A stretch of DNA of 49,328 nucleotides from Setaria digitata (GCA_003640385.1 RCAB01000450.1:1-49328); one strand, 5' to 3'. Counted from the stretch's first letter, positions 1 to 13,300 are shown. Notes: generated by a model not told the origin, from the letters alone. Translations and numbers: made by a program.

Positions 1-482
1 CCTTTCCACTATCAATTTGTTTAAATTTATGATCGATATTTTAGGATCAGTCAACTGGCTAATTAGATTGATATGTTGAGCTCAGTGTATTGGTTGAAGA
101 GGGTACTCTGATAACAGTTAATTTATTCAGCTTCTCTTTACTACATCATTACTAATTACTCATTAAGAGACGGAGATGTCACTCTCAGGAAATTTGTTTA
201 AGCCATTTAGTCATTAAACAGACCGGTTCATTGACGCACAGTTCATTGTGTCATTATATTTGTGTGTGTATTGGTTATCGGTTGACAATGTTTTCCACCT
301 AATTCGACATGCGTTTTTTTAGGCATAACAACGATTACATCACTCTGCCGGACCAGGTCGTCGTGCTTTCCGTCTTGACATTTTCATTTCTTCCTGTCTT
401 TCCAGAAAGCTCTCCACATGTTCCATGCGGATCTTCGCTGAATTTATACTGTTTTCTCGGATTCACCCACTGCTCTTCCAGG
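1..482. other. 5' flank of the PH-domain gene, no gene seen
   Basis: I see no exon with matching splice sites on either strand here. There are open frames across roughly 310-630 (+) and 335-526 (-), but neither has codon or residue patterns that look real, and both overlap the true first coding exons of the PH-domain gene in another frame. The stretch is probably promoter, 5' UTR and possibly the trans-splice region of the next gene. Confidence 0.5.
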
Positions 483-3024
483 ATGCAAGTGACCTTAAGA
501 ACAGTACGACATTGTAATATGCGCATTTTTAGGAAGCGCTTTTCTCACTGCCGTTTGTGCTTTTCGGATATATTGAGAAAAGATCTCTTACAGCATTTGG
601 ATGGCGTTGGAGGAAACGTGCTGTTGTTTTGAATCCCAGTGGGCATCTGATTATCTACAAATATTTCCTGGAAGGTATCGGAGCTGGGTAATCTTTTCTT
701 ACTTCTTTTCGGTGGCAGTAGGTAATAGAAAATCATTTTCGTTAATTTGAATCCTTGCTGACAGGAAGCCTTTCTTGGGAAGAATAATTCATTTGGATGC
801 AGCTCGGTATATTAACGCTCGAATGGAAAGAGATATTTGCTACATCAAAATTCATGATCATGCTCGAAAACGAGTATGCTGCACTTCCCTTTCTGTCATT
901 TTTAAAACTTTCTGGTATGCAAAAGTCGAAAGTAGCTATCATGATTTTGCTAAATACAATTCTCTTATCCAATGAATTCGTGTGTTTTTAGACAGAACTA
1001 CGAATTAAAGGTACAAAGGCTCGTTTATGGGCGGCAAAAGTATTCATGTTGGTTAAGTTCTTATTTATACCTTCAATAAATTAACAAAAGACTGAATTAG
1101 CAGTGATGATTCCTGCTATTCTGAAATTATATGAAACAGAATGAATCTAATTTCTTCCTATTATCACTCCTAAGCTAACAGGAGTTACATGAATGTTCAA
1201 CTTTTTGCTGCTGATTGTAGGATTTCTTCAGGTACGATGCTGCTCTCGCTGACTGCAAGCAGTAAGCTGCTGCCACATTTCGTCGATTATTTCCCATAAG
1301 ATCTATTAATTCTTACTTTGCCATCTCAGGGTTATTCAGCTTTAAATTATAAACTATCACATAAAGTTCAATCTTGTCTTCAGACATTCAACAGCAGTAG
1401 AAGGACAGTATCCGCTGAAAGTGCTTGATTCAAAAATTTCTGCATCAAACATCTGCAATGCTGCTGTTGCAGTCCAGGAAAGTCATTGGGAAGAATTTCC
1501 TAAAGACGCCGTCCCTTCTGTGTCATCTGAGGTCAGTTTATCCATTTGCAATGAAGAAGAGCGGTGAATTTAATTTTACTCAGTCCTTGGAATGCTTCTT
1601 GTGGAGATCACTCGGACTGCCTCTTTATTCACTTGACATCTGAGTGGAGCAAAGGAACGTTTGGCCAAGCATTAGAACCAGTGTGGTTACACAGTTTCTG
1701 ATACTTCATATCAACACCGAATCAGCGAGTTAATTCGTTCTGTTACTGTTACGCTTGTTAAGGAAATTACTACGTATATGAGGAAGTGATCAAAGTTTGC
1801 AAAAGCTATACATTATGCAGTCGTGCAAAGTTAGGTCTGTGGTGCAATTTAAAATCTTTAAAGGCACAGCTTTCTGATTTTTTAATCAAAATCTTTTTCA
1901 GCACTCTAACTGTCCAAAAATTTTTTTTAAAGTGCTAGGTTTAACTGAGGAGGATTTATACAATGTGATGCTGAGAGTGTGATTTTTTATGTGGAATGTT
2001 TCGGAAGTTTGAAAACTATTGAATGGTGTCATTCACGAGAAATACTCTAAGGATACAATTTCATAGGACGTGCAAGGAATAAGAATATCTGAAATGCTCG
2101 CAGTTCGTGACGTAGACTCTGAATCAGATAGCGTTGGAAATGTTTCTTTTCAGAATAATAACATGGTAAGTTTTTGCTCATATTCCTTTTGACTGAAGTG
2201 CAAACATTTAATTTTGAAACCAAAATTTGTTTTAGATCTTTGGAAAAAATATGGATAGAAAATCGAAAACCTTTAAATTATTGGGACGTTCAAAGTCAGC
2301 ACCAGAGTTTACCGCTTCCACTAGGTTTTCCACTGCTAAGGTGCATTATTATATATAAAAAAGTAGTAAATATCTCAAGTTAGTAGTTTGCTGATTAATT
2401 ATCATTTCCAATAAATGCGGGGCAACAATTTTCGTGATTTTTTGTATATGTATATGTTTCTTCATTTTAACTGGCTTGCTGAAAACTTGCTTTCTGAATT
2501 TCAGGAAGCGAGTAGGTCTGTAAGCTTGAATCAGTTGGACGCAGTGTTGCTGTCGCGTCAAAATCGCTTCCGCAGGCACTTTCAGAGTTTAATTGAAAGT
2601 CGATTTTATGAAAGTTCAACAGACTGCTCGTTAAATTATTCTGTTACCAGCATCAGAAAATTACGTACACAGGCTGGTAAACTTCGAATGTCACAAGTCT
2701 ACGTAAGTCAAATTTAAATTTTAAACATTGCTAAACTTTACTTGGAAAGAATAACATCAGTTTTTCTACACAATTTCGTTCATTTCGAATTCTGACGAAA
2801 TAATTTTTTGCAGATTTATATTTCTCTTTGATTGTTTCAAACAGAAAATGATATTGCAGGTTCCTCTTAATACTCCGCTGATAAAAAATGAGGTACCGTT
2901 ACAACAACAAATTACCCAACGTTCTGGGCCATCATCGCCACTATCCACTGATATTAATTACAAATTATGGGAAGCAGTAGAGCTTGGTGATAAGAGCGAA
3001 ACTGATATTGTTTGTCGATTTTGA
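483..3024 (+). CDS. PH-domain protein, nine exons, about 356 aa
   Basis: Exons with matching phases: 483-503, 533-687, 765-914, 1232-1261, 1384-1531, 2067-2165, 2236-2340, 2505-2702, 2860-3024 (stop TGA). Residues about 17-117 form a pleckstrin-homology domain. Strand 1 reads FGYIEKRS, followed by WRWRKRAVVL with the basic lipid-binding type turn, then HLIIYKYF. A C-terminal helix carries the invariant PH tryptophan (FKTFWYDAAL). Such domains bind phosphoinositides or proteins at membranes. The remaining ~240 residues have no recognised domain and are rich in Ser, Arg and Lys (for example LLGRSKSAPEF, a possible phosphorylation or 14-3-3 type site, which is inference). A likely poly(A) signal, AATAAA, lies near 3121. 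The start ATG at 483 was chosen because it gives a 7-codon first exon in the right phase; an earlier start is possible. I do not recognise the orthologue. Confidence 0.7.
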
Positions 3025-3351
3025 AGCAGCCATGTGCAGTAATGGTGAAAGTTGATAAGTGTATCACACTGTGCTTGGGTCCTCTCGTACTCGAAATTAA
3101 TCTTTCCGTTGTGGTGAAGAAATAAACTCGTTTGCGAAAAAGTTTCCCGTAGTAAATCACTGCCGTTCCGTCCCGCACCGTCCGTTCTGCTACGCAAAAC
3201 GATTCTTTGTCAAATGCTCTGTGAAAGGCACTCGTAAAAAGACGGGGTCTTGTCGTTCTGAACGTTGCCTGATGGTTGCTGAACGGACAAATGCATTAAT
3301 TCGCCCATGGAAACCACGGTTGGTGATACTGCCAGAGACGGATGAGGCGCC

Positions 3352-3888
3352 ATGAAGAGAACGTCACAACATCGAAGGTTCTATTCTTGTTCACGAGCAT
3401 CTTTTACTGTTACCACACGTAAGCATTTTTAGACGATAGTTCTGTCCTCATGCGCTTTTATCCTTTGCTATCATTACATAACTAAAATTTATAGGAGCTG
3501 CACTGAACATCAGAAGTACCAACCTTGAAATGGATCACAGTAGGGAAATAAATCTTGGATTTTGCAACCAACATTACAGCAGTAATCCATCATTTCGATA
3601 ATTGATAATGGCCGATAAATACTTTGTTCAGGATTCAGTTTACCTAAACAAATATTCATGACCTCTTTTTGAGGACATCATTAGTTCTGCCTGCTTTTTG
3701 ATCACTTTTATCCTAGATTCCTTCTACATTTGATGGCACTTTATTCAGAAAAAAAAGCAAAATTGTCACCTTGTGAAGTTGCTGATCGTTTCTTCCTAGC
3801 CACACAAGCTAAATGCCAAACAGTAGTGAACGACTTGCCACCAGATGGACACAACTTCAAGATTCCACCGTCTTCACTTACTCCTTGA
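3352..3888 (+). CDS. Candidate small gene, three exons, 97 aa, unknown
   Basis: Exons 3352-3418, 3495-3581 and 3749-3888 join in phase. The donor at 3419 is GTAAGC and the acceptors are TATAG and TTATTCAG. The protein begins MKRTSQHRRFYSCSRA, which is basic and could be a mitochondrial presequence. It continues with LGFCNQHYS, LSPCEVADRFF and QAKCQTVV, and ends SSLTP. Cysteines are spread along it, but no known family is recognised. A second open frame in a different phase runs from about 3103 to 3354, is rich in Cys, Arg and Lys, and overlaps this ATG by ATGA. It could be an exon of the same or the preceding gene, but has no good acceptor. The local GC content is higher than the flanks, which supports coding. 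Exon choice remains uncertain. Confidence 0.38.
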
Positions 3889-6800
3889 CTGATTAAATCG
3901 GATGTAAGACATATTGACAGGCAACAGATTGCCTTTATTCCAAAATATTTCCTTATCATCACCTACAGTTGACTGGTGAAACGAACGGCATTATCAATAG
4001 GACTATTTAATCACAGCTCAACACTTTCGTTACATTGTTTTGAGAGTTTTAACTTTCAAAACTCGTTGCAAGTAATATCTTTTACCAAACTAGGGACTAT
4101 CTTCCATTAATTTAATATAAACTGAATCTTATTATTACAGCATTTAGTGCAGTAAGTGGCAGATACTTCAAGAAGAAAAAATATCTTCGGTGAGTAAAAA
4201 TTTGAAAAAAATCTCTCCTACAATATTTTTTGCAGTTTTTCTAAAAAATTCTTTGCATATGTATCTAAGGCTTCTTATCTGTCTGTAATCAACCACATAG
4301 TGATATCTCTTGTTTGATCAGTGAGCAGTTAATGAATGGCTGAAAGTTTTGTATAGTTACTCAACTGCTGTAGCATATCCCTCATTAACCACTGTCATCT
4401 GGTCTATTTTCAACGGCGTGGGCAACCACTTCCTCTGATAAATTCAAACGACAACAGAGAAGTGACATAGAGATAGCATAATAGATTCAATTTGTTTAAT
4501 AGCTCTAATACATGTTATGTAGCTTGTCACTAATCTATATTGTCTTGCTTGATATTGATAATTATCATATTGACAACTTCTCTAAGATTGAGAAGCAAAA
4601 GTTCTCTCAGTTATAGCTTTCACCAGCGATTTTAATTTATCATTTTTCAAAAGTAATAACAACATCTAAAAACTGCTGATTTTTTTTTTTTTTTTTAATA
4701 ATTTTGCTGATGTTACAAAGATTACTTTTGTGAAAATGTGACGCTAAGGGAAAATAAAATGACTTGAGACACCTAGCTCCTTCATTTTATTTGCGATCAG
4801 TGAGGAATTTTTCCTAGTTGCCTAGACACACAGAACAGGAAAGCTCTCAGAGATCACAATGGTCTTTAAAAATTCAATCTGATGTGTGATGTCCTCTTAC
4901 TATAATTAATGATGATCAATAATCAGATGCAGCAGTTTTTTAAATTTCGTTATATTATTGTTGTTTACAATATCATCATCACAATTCACTCCCAGTGAAG
5001 TTGAGTGATAATAGATCTATGAAAAGATAAAACGAGACAATATGCGGCAACAAAGCGTCGGCTAACAGTAGCTCTTAATCGTAATTGGAACTATATTCAC
5101 TTATTATGAAATATCTCTTGCTCATTTTTTAAATTTTTGAAGGCTAAAGCTGTTGCTATAATACAGGTATATAGAAGTTGTGCTTGGTAAATTCAAAATA
5201 ATTCCTTCAAAATTTTGTGAGAAGTAAGAGTTGGTGGCCAGCAAGACCTGTCAAATGAAAAGCCAGTGTCTTATTTCACTAGTAGCTTAGAAATTAAAAT
5301 CTGAATAAAAAAAAATAATGAAAAATGAGAAGCAGCCGCCTCTTTCTATGTTTGCTGCCAAATAAATCCATCAGTAGGAATCATCATCGAATATTTTTCT
5401 TTCTCCCGCATACAACATTTCAGCTTCAGTGCTTTTTCCGAAAAGAATATCTTCATGGATGAGATATCGTTGCTTGTTGAAAGGAGACATTTTTATCCCT
5501 CACTTCATTCATTCAATTTATCATTTTTCTTGTAAAAATAATAGTTAACCTCTGGTGACAACGACAAGCCCTTAATTTATCCAAATTTCAGATTATTCTT
5601 ATGAAAAACTTTTCCAATAATAAAAGCGAAAAATTATTGTTCAAAGAGAGATAGAAAGTCCAATTTTGTTTTGTAGGAAATAATTCGCATATTCTCCTAT
5701 TTTTTTTCTTTAATATTGGATAAGGATTTCGACTCCGCATGAATAAAACTATAGCACTCGCGTCAACTTCGAAGTTTTAGCAACTTATTCCAAACTATTT
5801 TGACTAAAAAGCACTTTTCATCGCTTGCTTTCTAATTTAGTATGCTAAAAGTGCAAAAAAAAAACCTAACTCTATCTCCCAAAACATACTATTTGCATTC
5901 TTTTAATAATCACTTCAGACTTATCCAATTTCATTTTTCATTCATTGATAAAATCCAAATTTTAAATGAGCATACATAGTTTTGAAAAAAGCTTACTTAA
6001 AGTAACAACTTTAGGATTTGATTGCAACGAACTATTTAAAAGAAACTTCATCTGAAAAGTCTATAACAATGTGTCTGTATTTCACACTTATTCAAGTACA
6101 GTCATTCTAAAAAAAAACTTGCATTGACAAGTTAACACGATGCTCACTAAATGACTCTTCGCACTGATTTTATTCTTCTGAATTTTTTCTACATTCAGGT
6201 GCTAACACTGCGGCAATATTTAAGAAAGATTCTATTATAACTTATTATTGTTGTTCGGTCGGCTTCTGTTTGGGGGTGAATGGACAGAACTGCTCTTACC
6301 CCTGAATGTTTTAAAGCTTCATTTCTTTCTTTTTTCTAGCATAAAAATGTTTGTAATATTCATAATTTAAACAAGAGTGTATGAAGTCAAATTCTGTGAA
6401 AAACTGAACTAATTTTAAGTTTGCTCTAAAGAAAAAATTTTCACACTGATTGTTTCAGACTACCTCTGATTTTGTCCGAGATAAGATATTTGATTGTAAT
6501 AAAAGCTTTATTTAAAGAGTCCAGTGAATAATGAATTCGTGCATACAACGATATTGTATAAGCTTGCTAAATGGATGCCCCCAAAACTTTAAGATTTACT
6601 AAAATCATATTTAGTTTGTGATTTTTAGTACTATTGAAGCTTTATTAGGCTCATTTTTATGCTTTAAATGAATGCATAGAATTTCAACTTCATCACTTCA
6701 TATTAGGAAGATAATAAGCTGAAATGTGATAAACAGCAACGAGAAAATACTGGTAAAGCTGGGATCATAGATCGCGGATAAATTTAATAAGTTAACAAAT

Positions 6801-6941
6801 TTGGTTTTCTCTCCATTCCCAGTTGCTCTTCAATTTCATGAGAAAACGTTATTCTTGTGGCAGAATAGCTGCAACAGATGATCCAATTAATTAATGAAAA
6901 TGAATTATATTAAATCAATCGTTCCTTCCGTTTACGAGCTT
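3889..6941. other. Gene-poor AT-rich stretch
   Basis: About 3 kb with dense stops in all six frames, homopolymer runs (for example T about 4680-4697) and no exon with paired splice signals that I could find. It separates the plus-strand genes on the left from the minus-strand hormone gene on the right, so it is probably 3' intergenic sequence on both sides. No repeat family, tRNA or hairpin of note was seen. Confidence 0.5.
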
Positions 6942-8165
6942 TTAAGCACAGTCGAAACATCTGCATTCCGTTGCGCTAGGAATCTTCATGACTCGATCGC
7001 CACCTTCACATGCTACCTTTGCTTTTACCTAAAATTAACTAATACATTTTGATACATCAAACATTCACTAATCTCAAGGACTGTAGATGTTAATGCGCTT
7101 CAATCAAGCTTAAAATGCTTCTTTATTGAAAGAACTCGTTGTACTACAGGAAATCAAGATTTAATTTTAGGAAGATGCAAATGTCAACTAATTTATGGCT
7201 TAAAAATATACCTCCATTAAGAAAATCATTAAATCAAACAATATATCTAATTATCAGTTAATGACAATATTCGATTGAAGAAAAATAATAAAACACATTT
7301 GAAATCCATCAGAAATGCTACAGAAGCATAATTAAATTTTCTACATCGTATTTGTGAATGAATCCCTTAAATACATAACACGATATCGCTGACATCTCTC
7401 TCACTTTTTTCTTAAGTACCTGTTCATACCTAATGAAAATTAGAATCTTTTTCCTTGAATCCTAGATAAGAACACAGATGGACATAGCGCTTGATTAAAC
7501 ACGATTAGACTAAAGCTTCAAGTAGGCATTTTAGAGTCAAGAATAATCCTCTTCTACGGTGTTATTTTTTGGATATTTTAGAGTGTTTATTCAAATAATG
7601 AAGCATCACTCTTCACTGCAACCTGTCTATGTGAAGCTTTTATCTTGCTTGTCACCGAAATTCAAATATTTGTCAAACAGACCCATTCATTATCGACCAT
7701 TCTGCAACATCTCCCGTGTACTGTAATTGAATTTTCTTCTGGATTAACGAATGAAAAGGACATGCAGTAACCCGAACACATATTCACATTTACCGCAACT
7801 AGATCACATCCCGGCTCATCGATAACGTATTGTGTTCCTGAAGACTTCAACAGTGAAATCAGACTTAAGTTTTATGCCAGTCACTCATACAAAGAAGGCA
7901 AGCAGACTGTGGAATAAGTAAGCAAAAGTTGTTGATTAGAAGGAATGTCAACTCTTTTGTAATTGTTGAGAACATCTGGTTGTCCGTTGTCGCTTCTTAT
8001 TCAGAAAAACACTTTTCATTTTCATTTTATCGGAGTTTAAAAAAGATTGAAGCAAACCATGTTTGCGGCATCCTGATTTAATAACAGCAGAGTATGCGGG
8101 AAATGTTATGAACATTAACAGCAGTGCTATCAGCAGGTGTCGCTTCAGTATGAATGGGAATGCGA
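6942..8165 (-). CDS. flr-2: Glycoprotein hormone alpha-2-like subunit (GPA2/thyrostimulin alpha, FLR-2 type)
   Basis: Three coding exons join in phase: 8058-8165, 7683-7837, 6942-7028. The first holds a signal peptide (LLIALLLMFITFPAYS) followed by AVIKSGCRKHG. The mature region has ten cysteines in the pattern GC..PGC..MCSGYC..RCC..AC..ECRCFDC, then TAA. The C-x-G-x-C and C-x-C elements are the two halves of a cystine knot, and the RCCRM plus terminal CRCFDC arrangement matches GPA2. The family makes secreted heterodimeric hormones (with GPB5) acting on LGR-type receptors; in C. elegans FLR-2 acts through FSHR-1. That role is taken from the family. The small mature size, about 91 aa, fits. 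The start codon is unresolved: either an upstream exon spliced at the TTCTTCAG acceptor next to 8165, or a read-through frame from an ATG at 8256. Confidence 0.82.
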
Positions 8166-8516
8166 CTGAAGAAGTCAAGTGATATATATCGGTTCGTGTA
8201 GGTATTGTCGGTACCGGGATCGAACCTGAGGTTGAAGCCAGTTCCGTTTTCTGCATTAATCATGCGGTGAAGCTGTAATCACTCTATTTTAGAAGTCTTG
8301 TTAGCGTCGCGATATTGCTAAATTTCTTGTGACATCTTCGACCCCACGCCTGCCAAACCTTTCGACGTTACATCTAGCTCATCACTTCATCGCCACAACA
8401 TTTTCCTAATTTCCTAATTTCGGGATAATTATGAGCATACACTCATTAATGTTGCAAATCGCCTAAGGCAATAGTAAAAAAATGAATATCTCTAACCTTT
8501 CCTTATTCCACTTCAG

Positions 8517-9065
8517 ACAGTCAAACCCATTCAGTCATCGAAAAAACCAGGTTTCTCAAGTTTTTCGCGGAACCGGTCAAATTACAGTAAAAATAAAAGA
8601 TATTAAAGAAACTGACAAGGACCAGAAAGACTGATTCAGAAACTTACAGATAAGAAACGAACGAGTAACTTATGAACAAAACAGAATCTGCTGAATTTCA
8701 CAATCCCAGCTCACCTGGATAAGGGGTCGGTCATCTGTTAAGCATTCACATAGTATAAAGAAGGAACTTTACATACGCAGCAGTGAAAAAATGCATAAAC
8801 CAGAAGTACATGCCCAACTCTTCCGAGAAGCTTGTATGACCACCTTGCCTGAAAGATTTTTGATTTTGTACTATTCAGGATTAGGCTAGAAATTTGCTGT
8901 TCTGTTATCCACAAAAGGACATAACTCTTCCTTGACAGGTGCGGAACATCAGATGCTTCGCTTTCTCTCTCCTTACTCTAAGTAACCTACTTGCTAGATT
9001 CTTGTAGCGATGCTAAATCCTTGTTTTCCAGATATTTAAGAATCAGATTTACCAGGAAACAATGA
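8517..9065 (+). CDS. Weak candidate: small basic protein, 3' exons
   Basis: Exons 8517-8586, 8939-8981 and 9032-9065 agree in phase. The acceptors are pyrimidine-rich (CCACTTCAG, CCTTGACAG, TGTTTTCCAG). The donors are GTAAAA and GTAACC. The coded segment starts TVKPIQSSKKPG and ends in a short basic tail. A different frame of the last exon is also open for 27 codons, so the end is ambiguous. No start exon was found and no family is recognised. It may be a real small gene head-to-head with the hormone gene or only chance. Confidence 0.22.
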
Positions 9066-10139
9066 CTGGCCATCATGATAACTCACCGCAAACTATTATA
9101 CATTACTCAGAATAGAAACAGGAGCACAAAGAAGCTGGAAGAAACGCCTCATTCCTGACGGATGTAGCAACTCGACTTCGCTATCTTTTTTCTCGGTACT
9201 TTCACAGTCAGCTTAGTGAATCGGTCCTCCTAAGATGATTTTATGATAATACGATTATTCAGTGATCCATTTATTCACTAATAATACCCAAACTCAGTAG
9301 TAATTTAAGGTTGAAATAGAGGTCATGCGAGAAGCACAAAGTAGTAAATCATAAACCCCCGAAGTACTAATTCCCAGAAAATTCTAGATTATTTCTCGAC
9401 TTCAATACCAATGTTCTTCTTCAGTTTTAAGCACTTTTCTAGCCGCTGCTCTAAAACTATATAATATCCACGATTTCTTCCAAATTCTTAGAAATCAATA
9501 ATTTCGAAAATAAATAGCTTTTCTTAGGAGCAAAAAGAAATTAGTGAATCCCTGTTCCGGGAATTTCCGAGGACTAATAGGCTTTTAGCCAATTTCTTAA
9601 ATGTAGTCTAGAACTGGCTATTCCATTTAATCAGAACAATAAGAACAGGAGCAGATGAGAGGTGCCATTCTTGTCTATATTCCAAGTACCAAACAACTAA
9701 GGAGAGAAATGAACTGATCTACGATTCAAATACTGTCTTGAAAAGACTTATTGTGAATGCCCTTTTAAGACTTAGAGAGTTCTGACGAGGATTTTCAGCA
9801 GTTGTTCAAAATTTTGATCAAAACAGATTAGGATCGGACCTACTTTCTGGTTCAAATAAGTTATGTGATTGCAATTGCTCCATTCCCAATCCTTTTTCTG
9901 GTAACAAATATTTTGATTTTCTTTTAAATAAAATGTCGAAATACTATCAGGATGATTTCTTGAAAAGATTTTAGGTTCTATAATTAAAAGATAGGAATTT
10001 ACTAAAAAAGAGCAGAAAAAAAAACTTGCTTTTAAGTGAATATTTCCACTAACTTTCCCACAACTCTTTCCCAACGAACAGATTTTATAATTTGCACTAA
10101 ATGTTAGTTCTGCAGTGAGACACAGTTTCAAATCAGATG
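9066..10139. other. Mostly no gene; possible downstream exons of the NTR-like gene
   Basis: A minus-strand frame open from about 10143 to 9772 contains ICSLGKSCGK, then YLLIIEPK and NICYQKKDWEWSN. The order CG, then YLL, then C followed by a Trp-rich segment resembles the second half of an NTR/TIMP domain, and it lies just downstream of the NTR-like exon at 10140-10326. Splice sites inside it are not resolved (a TTTTTTAG acceptor lies within). From 9066 to 9770 nothing convincing was seen. Confidence 0.25.
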
Positions 10140-10326
10140 TCATAATTTCTCCAGTTCAATATATTGGTAGTAACCACATCTACATCCGGGAAGTCTTAGA
10201 GGTTTAAATTTTAGTGTGTACTCAGGAGTGATTCGCGCAACTCGTGCTCTCCAGAGAAGCCAAATTTCTTCTACACCAGATGCCCTGTTGAAATGTATGC
10301 AACTATTCTTACAACTTGTACATAAA
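10140..10326 (-). CDS. Candidate NTR/TIMP-like exon
   Basis: The frame runs from an acceptor (AATTCCTTCTAG before 10326) to a TGA at 10140. It begins LCTSCKNSC, continues WLLWRARVARIT, and then has GCRCGYYQYIEL. A C-x-x-C start followed about 25 residues later by a W/V-R-A-R-V strand is the usual beginning of NTR domains (TIMPs, netrin C-terminus). At DNA level the CTSC part looks like the exon at 24703-24890. The stop may be artificial if an intron begins earlier. A secreted protease-inhibitor-like role would be inference from the fold only. A pseudogene is possible. Confidence 0.32.
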
Positions 10327-13300
10327 CTAGAAGGAATTTGAGATGCTGGCAATAAGAATGAAATGTATCTCAAATCATACACAGCTTTGGGAAGTTCTCT
10401 AGATTGCTCATGACATTACACAATATCTTCCTCCTTGACTTCAGCAAACAAATAGATGCGTCTTTTGTAGATGAGTTGGGATCTGGAATTATATAGCATG
10501 CTAGTTACATTTCTTTGTCTTTGTGATGGATGAGGAATAGTTCTCGAATTATAAAATTCCCTTCAACTCTTCTTTCCCTTCACTGATGAGATCTGTCAGT
10601 TATAATAAACAGCGCATCTCAGGTTTCACAATTGGGCAATCCTCCCCTGAATGAATGAAATTTACAGGAAAATCGAGCGTTGAGGCGAAAAGTTGATCAT
10701 GAAGTTTCTGGACAGGTCGAAGGTTGGAAAAGAAAGAATTGTTTGCGCTAGCTTCTTCTTTACAGCAAATTCATTAAGTGTTATTGTTTAAATCGGGCGC
10801 TAAATTTTTGATACTGTTCCCATCCTCGCCACACTTTATCGACATTGAGCAGAAACTCGCGTAGTTAACTGAATTTTAGTCATGCATGCCACCGAGGGTA
10901 ATACCAAAGTATGAAGGCCTGATAGAATGTAATTATAATTAGTTTTAAAACTTGTACCGACAAAAAAAATGATGGATTGGTGTTATTAAAACGAGAAATA
11001 ATCAATTATTTTACCACCAAAAATTTCCTTTAGGCCAAGGACAACGATGATGTTAGAACCCAAGGTGGAACAAGAAATAAATTTGGAGAAATAGCAGAAT
11101 GCTCGAATTGCTGAGTAATTGAAAATTAAATAATCATTTTTATGCAAGTTCTCCATTTTAGCTGCACAAATAGCTTAAGTGGCAGATTACTTTTCCTTTG
11201 AGTTAATGAATTTTAACGAGCTTAAGTTAATAAATCACTTGTGTCACAAGAGCAGAAATGCTCCATGAATAAGCTAAAACATCAATGTTGTGGAGAACCG
11301 AGATAGCCAATTAAATAAATCAAACTATTTATAATCTCCAAGTATCGGTAGAGATAAATGAGAGCAAAATCGAGTCTTAGTTATCTGCTTGCTAGTCTTG
11401 GAGAATAAGTGAAAAAGACCAAAGACAATGGTATAGAGAGAAATCCGACATTCTCATGTAGAATAGACTGAGCAGATGAAAATTAAGAAAGCAGTTTATA
11501 ACATAATGTGAAGTTGAGAAGGGCCATGCAATGTCTTTTATATCCTACCCTTCAATGAAGGAAATCAATACCTTACTAATATCACTAGTTAAAGGAAGTG
11601 ACTTTTGAAACTGAATGTTATGGTATAACTCAGAGAGATGAGAAGGGTAGTAAAATTCTTGATCACGCAGCAGTTAATCGTTGCTGATATTTTTTCAAAT
11701 TATCAACGAGAATGCTGATGCAGTGGAGCGGCCAACTATCTCCTCTGCTAAGGAATGAAATAGTTTGAAACACTTGTATTAAGCTTTCCTAAATGTAAAG
11801 AATATAGATGAAAATTACCTACAGCAACAATCTTACTGCATTAGAAGTGAAGTATTTGAAGGACATGTTGAGTAGATTCATATTCGTTTTAAGTTAAAAC
11901 CATCATTTAATTAGTAAAAAAGAAAAGTGGTGATCTAAATGAAACTGCTCATGCTAGCAGTGCAGAACAAAGTTGCTGAGTGTGAGCAAAAGTTACTGCA
12001 GAAGCTGAAAAGTTAAACTCTACAGTATAACTTCAAAGACACCAGCAGTAGCAGAAGTAGAAGTAGAAGTAGAAAGCAATGGATAAAATAAATTAGAAAG
12101 GAATGCGGAAAATGATGTAACGCGATGATGCAAAGAGACAGACAGGATTGAAGATCCGGTTTCGGTTCTAGTGCACGTCATCAATTGACAGTCTTCCCTT
12201 CAAACAGCGCTGACGGGATGAGTAAATGTTGCTCTCCTTAACACGCACATGGAGAGACATGAATGGAATGGAATGTGACAATGTTAATTGTTTTCCCATT
12301 TGCAAACAACCACTGACCTTTGGCTTTCCCGAATAACTCGGAATCTGTTTCTCGATTCTTAAAACAAAGAAGGAAATTAACCAGTGTTTGTAGCAACTCA
12401 CACTTCTTACTTTACAACTCACGGACGGAAACGTGAAGGCTGACGTAGAATACATCACTTGAATGCCTAAGTGACCGAGATGTCTCATTGCACGACAGAT
12501 ATGTGAAAGAGGGAAGTAAAGGAAGCATCCTTGCATCCTCGACATGCGGCATCTATAAAAGTTGTGAAGACCCAAATGTAATCAATAAATTAGAGTGCCT
12601 TCGCAATACGATGACAGAGTTATTGGAACCAGCAAAGTTACTACTGCGTAAGTAATCCTCGGATCAAAAGAATCGAAATCACTATCACTTCAGTGTCTGT
12701 TAAGGAGAAATGGAAAAAAGCTGGCTGTAATCAGAGGTAGAAGTGCAAAGAGACAATCACACCTCGTAACTGGAAGGAATAAAACGAAATCTTACTTTGA
12801 CTGCACGGTGAGACCTTTCTAGTTAAATATTAACGGTAGAGGTCGAAAGATAACGGAGGTCATGCAAAATTATATTAGAGTGAAAGTAATTTGTTTAAAG
12901 AGTTTGCTAGGGTATGGTGGGGAGGTACCAAGCGAGCCATAAACTTTTGCAAAACAAACATTTCAAAAACTCCAAGCAGAAGGGTAGAAGTTGAAATTAC
13001 ATAAACGTCATTCTTGAGTGGGATGAATAGGGACCAAAAATAGGCCTAATTCAAGAAACCATTCAACAGTAACAGCAAAACATTCAAATAACTATTTAAC
13101 ACTTCCCGGAATCAGATAATGTCTTTTTAAACCACGGATTTCATGACTTTCTTTCTTCTTTCTTCTTTGCTTCAAATCATAACGTCATCGGATCTTCCAG
13201 ACACTACTTCTCCGAATAACTTCGGCCTCCCAATTCTAAAAATGAACATCAATAAAAAGATGTGAAGTACAGCTAAAAATCACACCATGCTATACTTCAC

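Noticed and set aside
335..526. Minus-strand 63-codon ORF
   Set aside because: It overlaps the PH-domain gene start and shows no coding features.
8210..8232. tRNA B-box-like match (GGTTCGATCCC on the minus strand)
   Set aside because: The flanking bases do not form a T-arm stem and no A-box or acceptor stem was found at the right distance.
12168..12575. 135-codon minus-strand ORF as a gene
   Set aside because: No domain, signal peptide or splice context; kept only as a remark.
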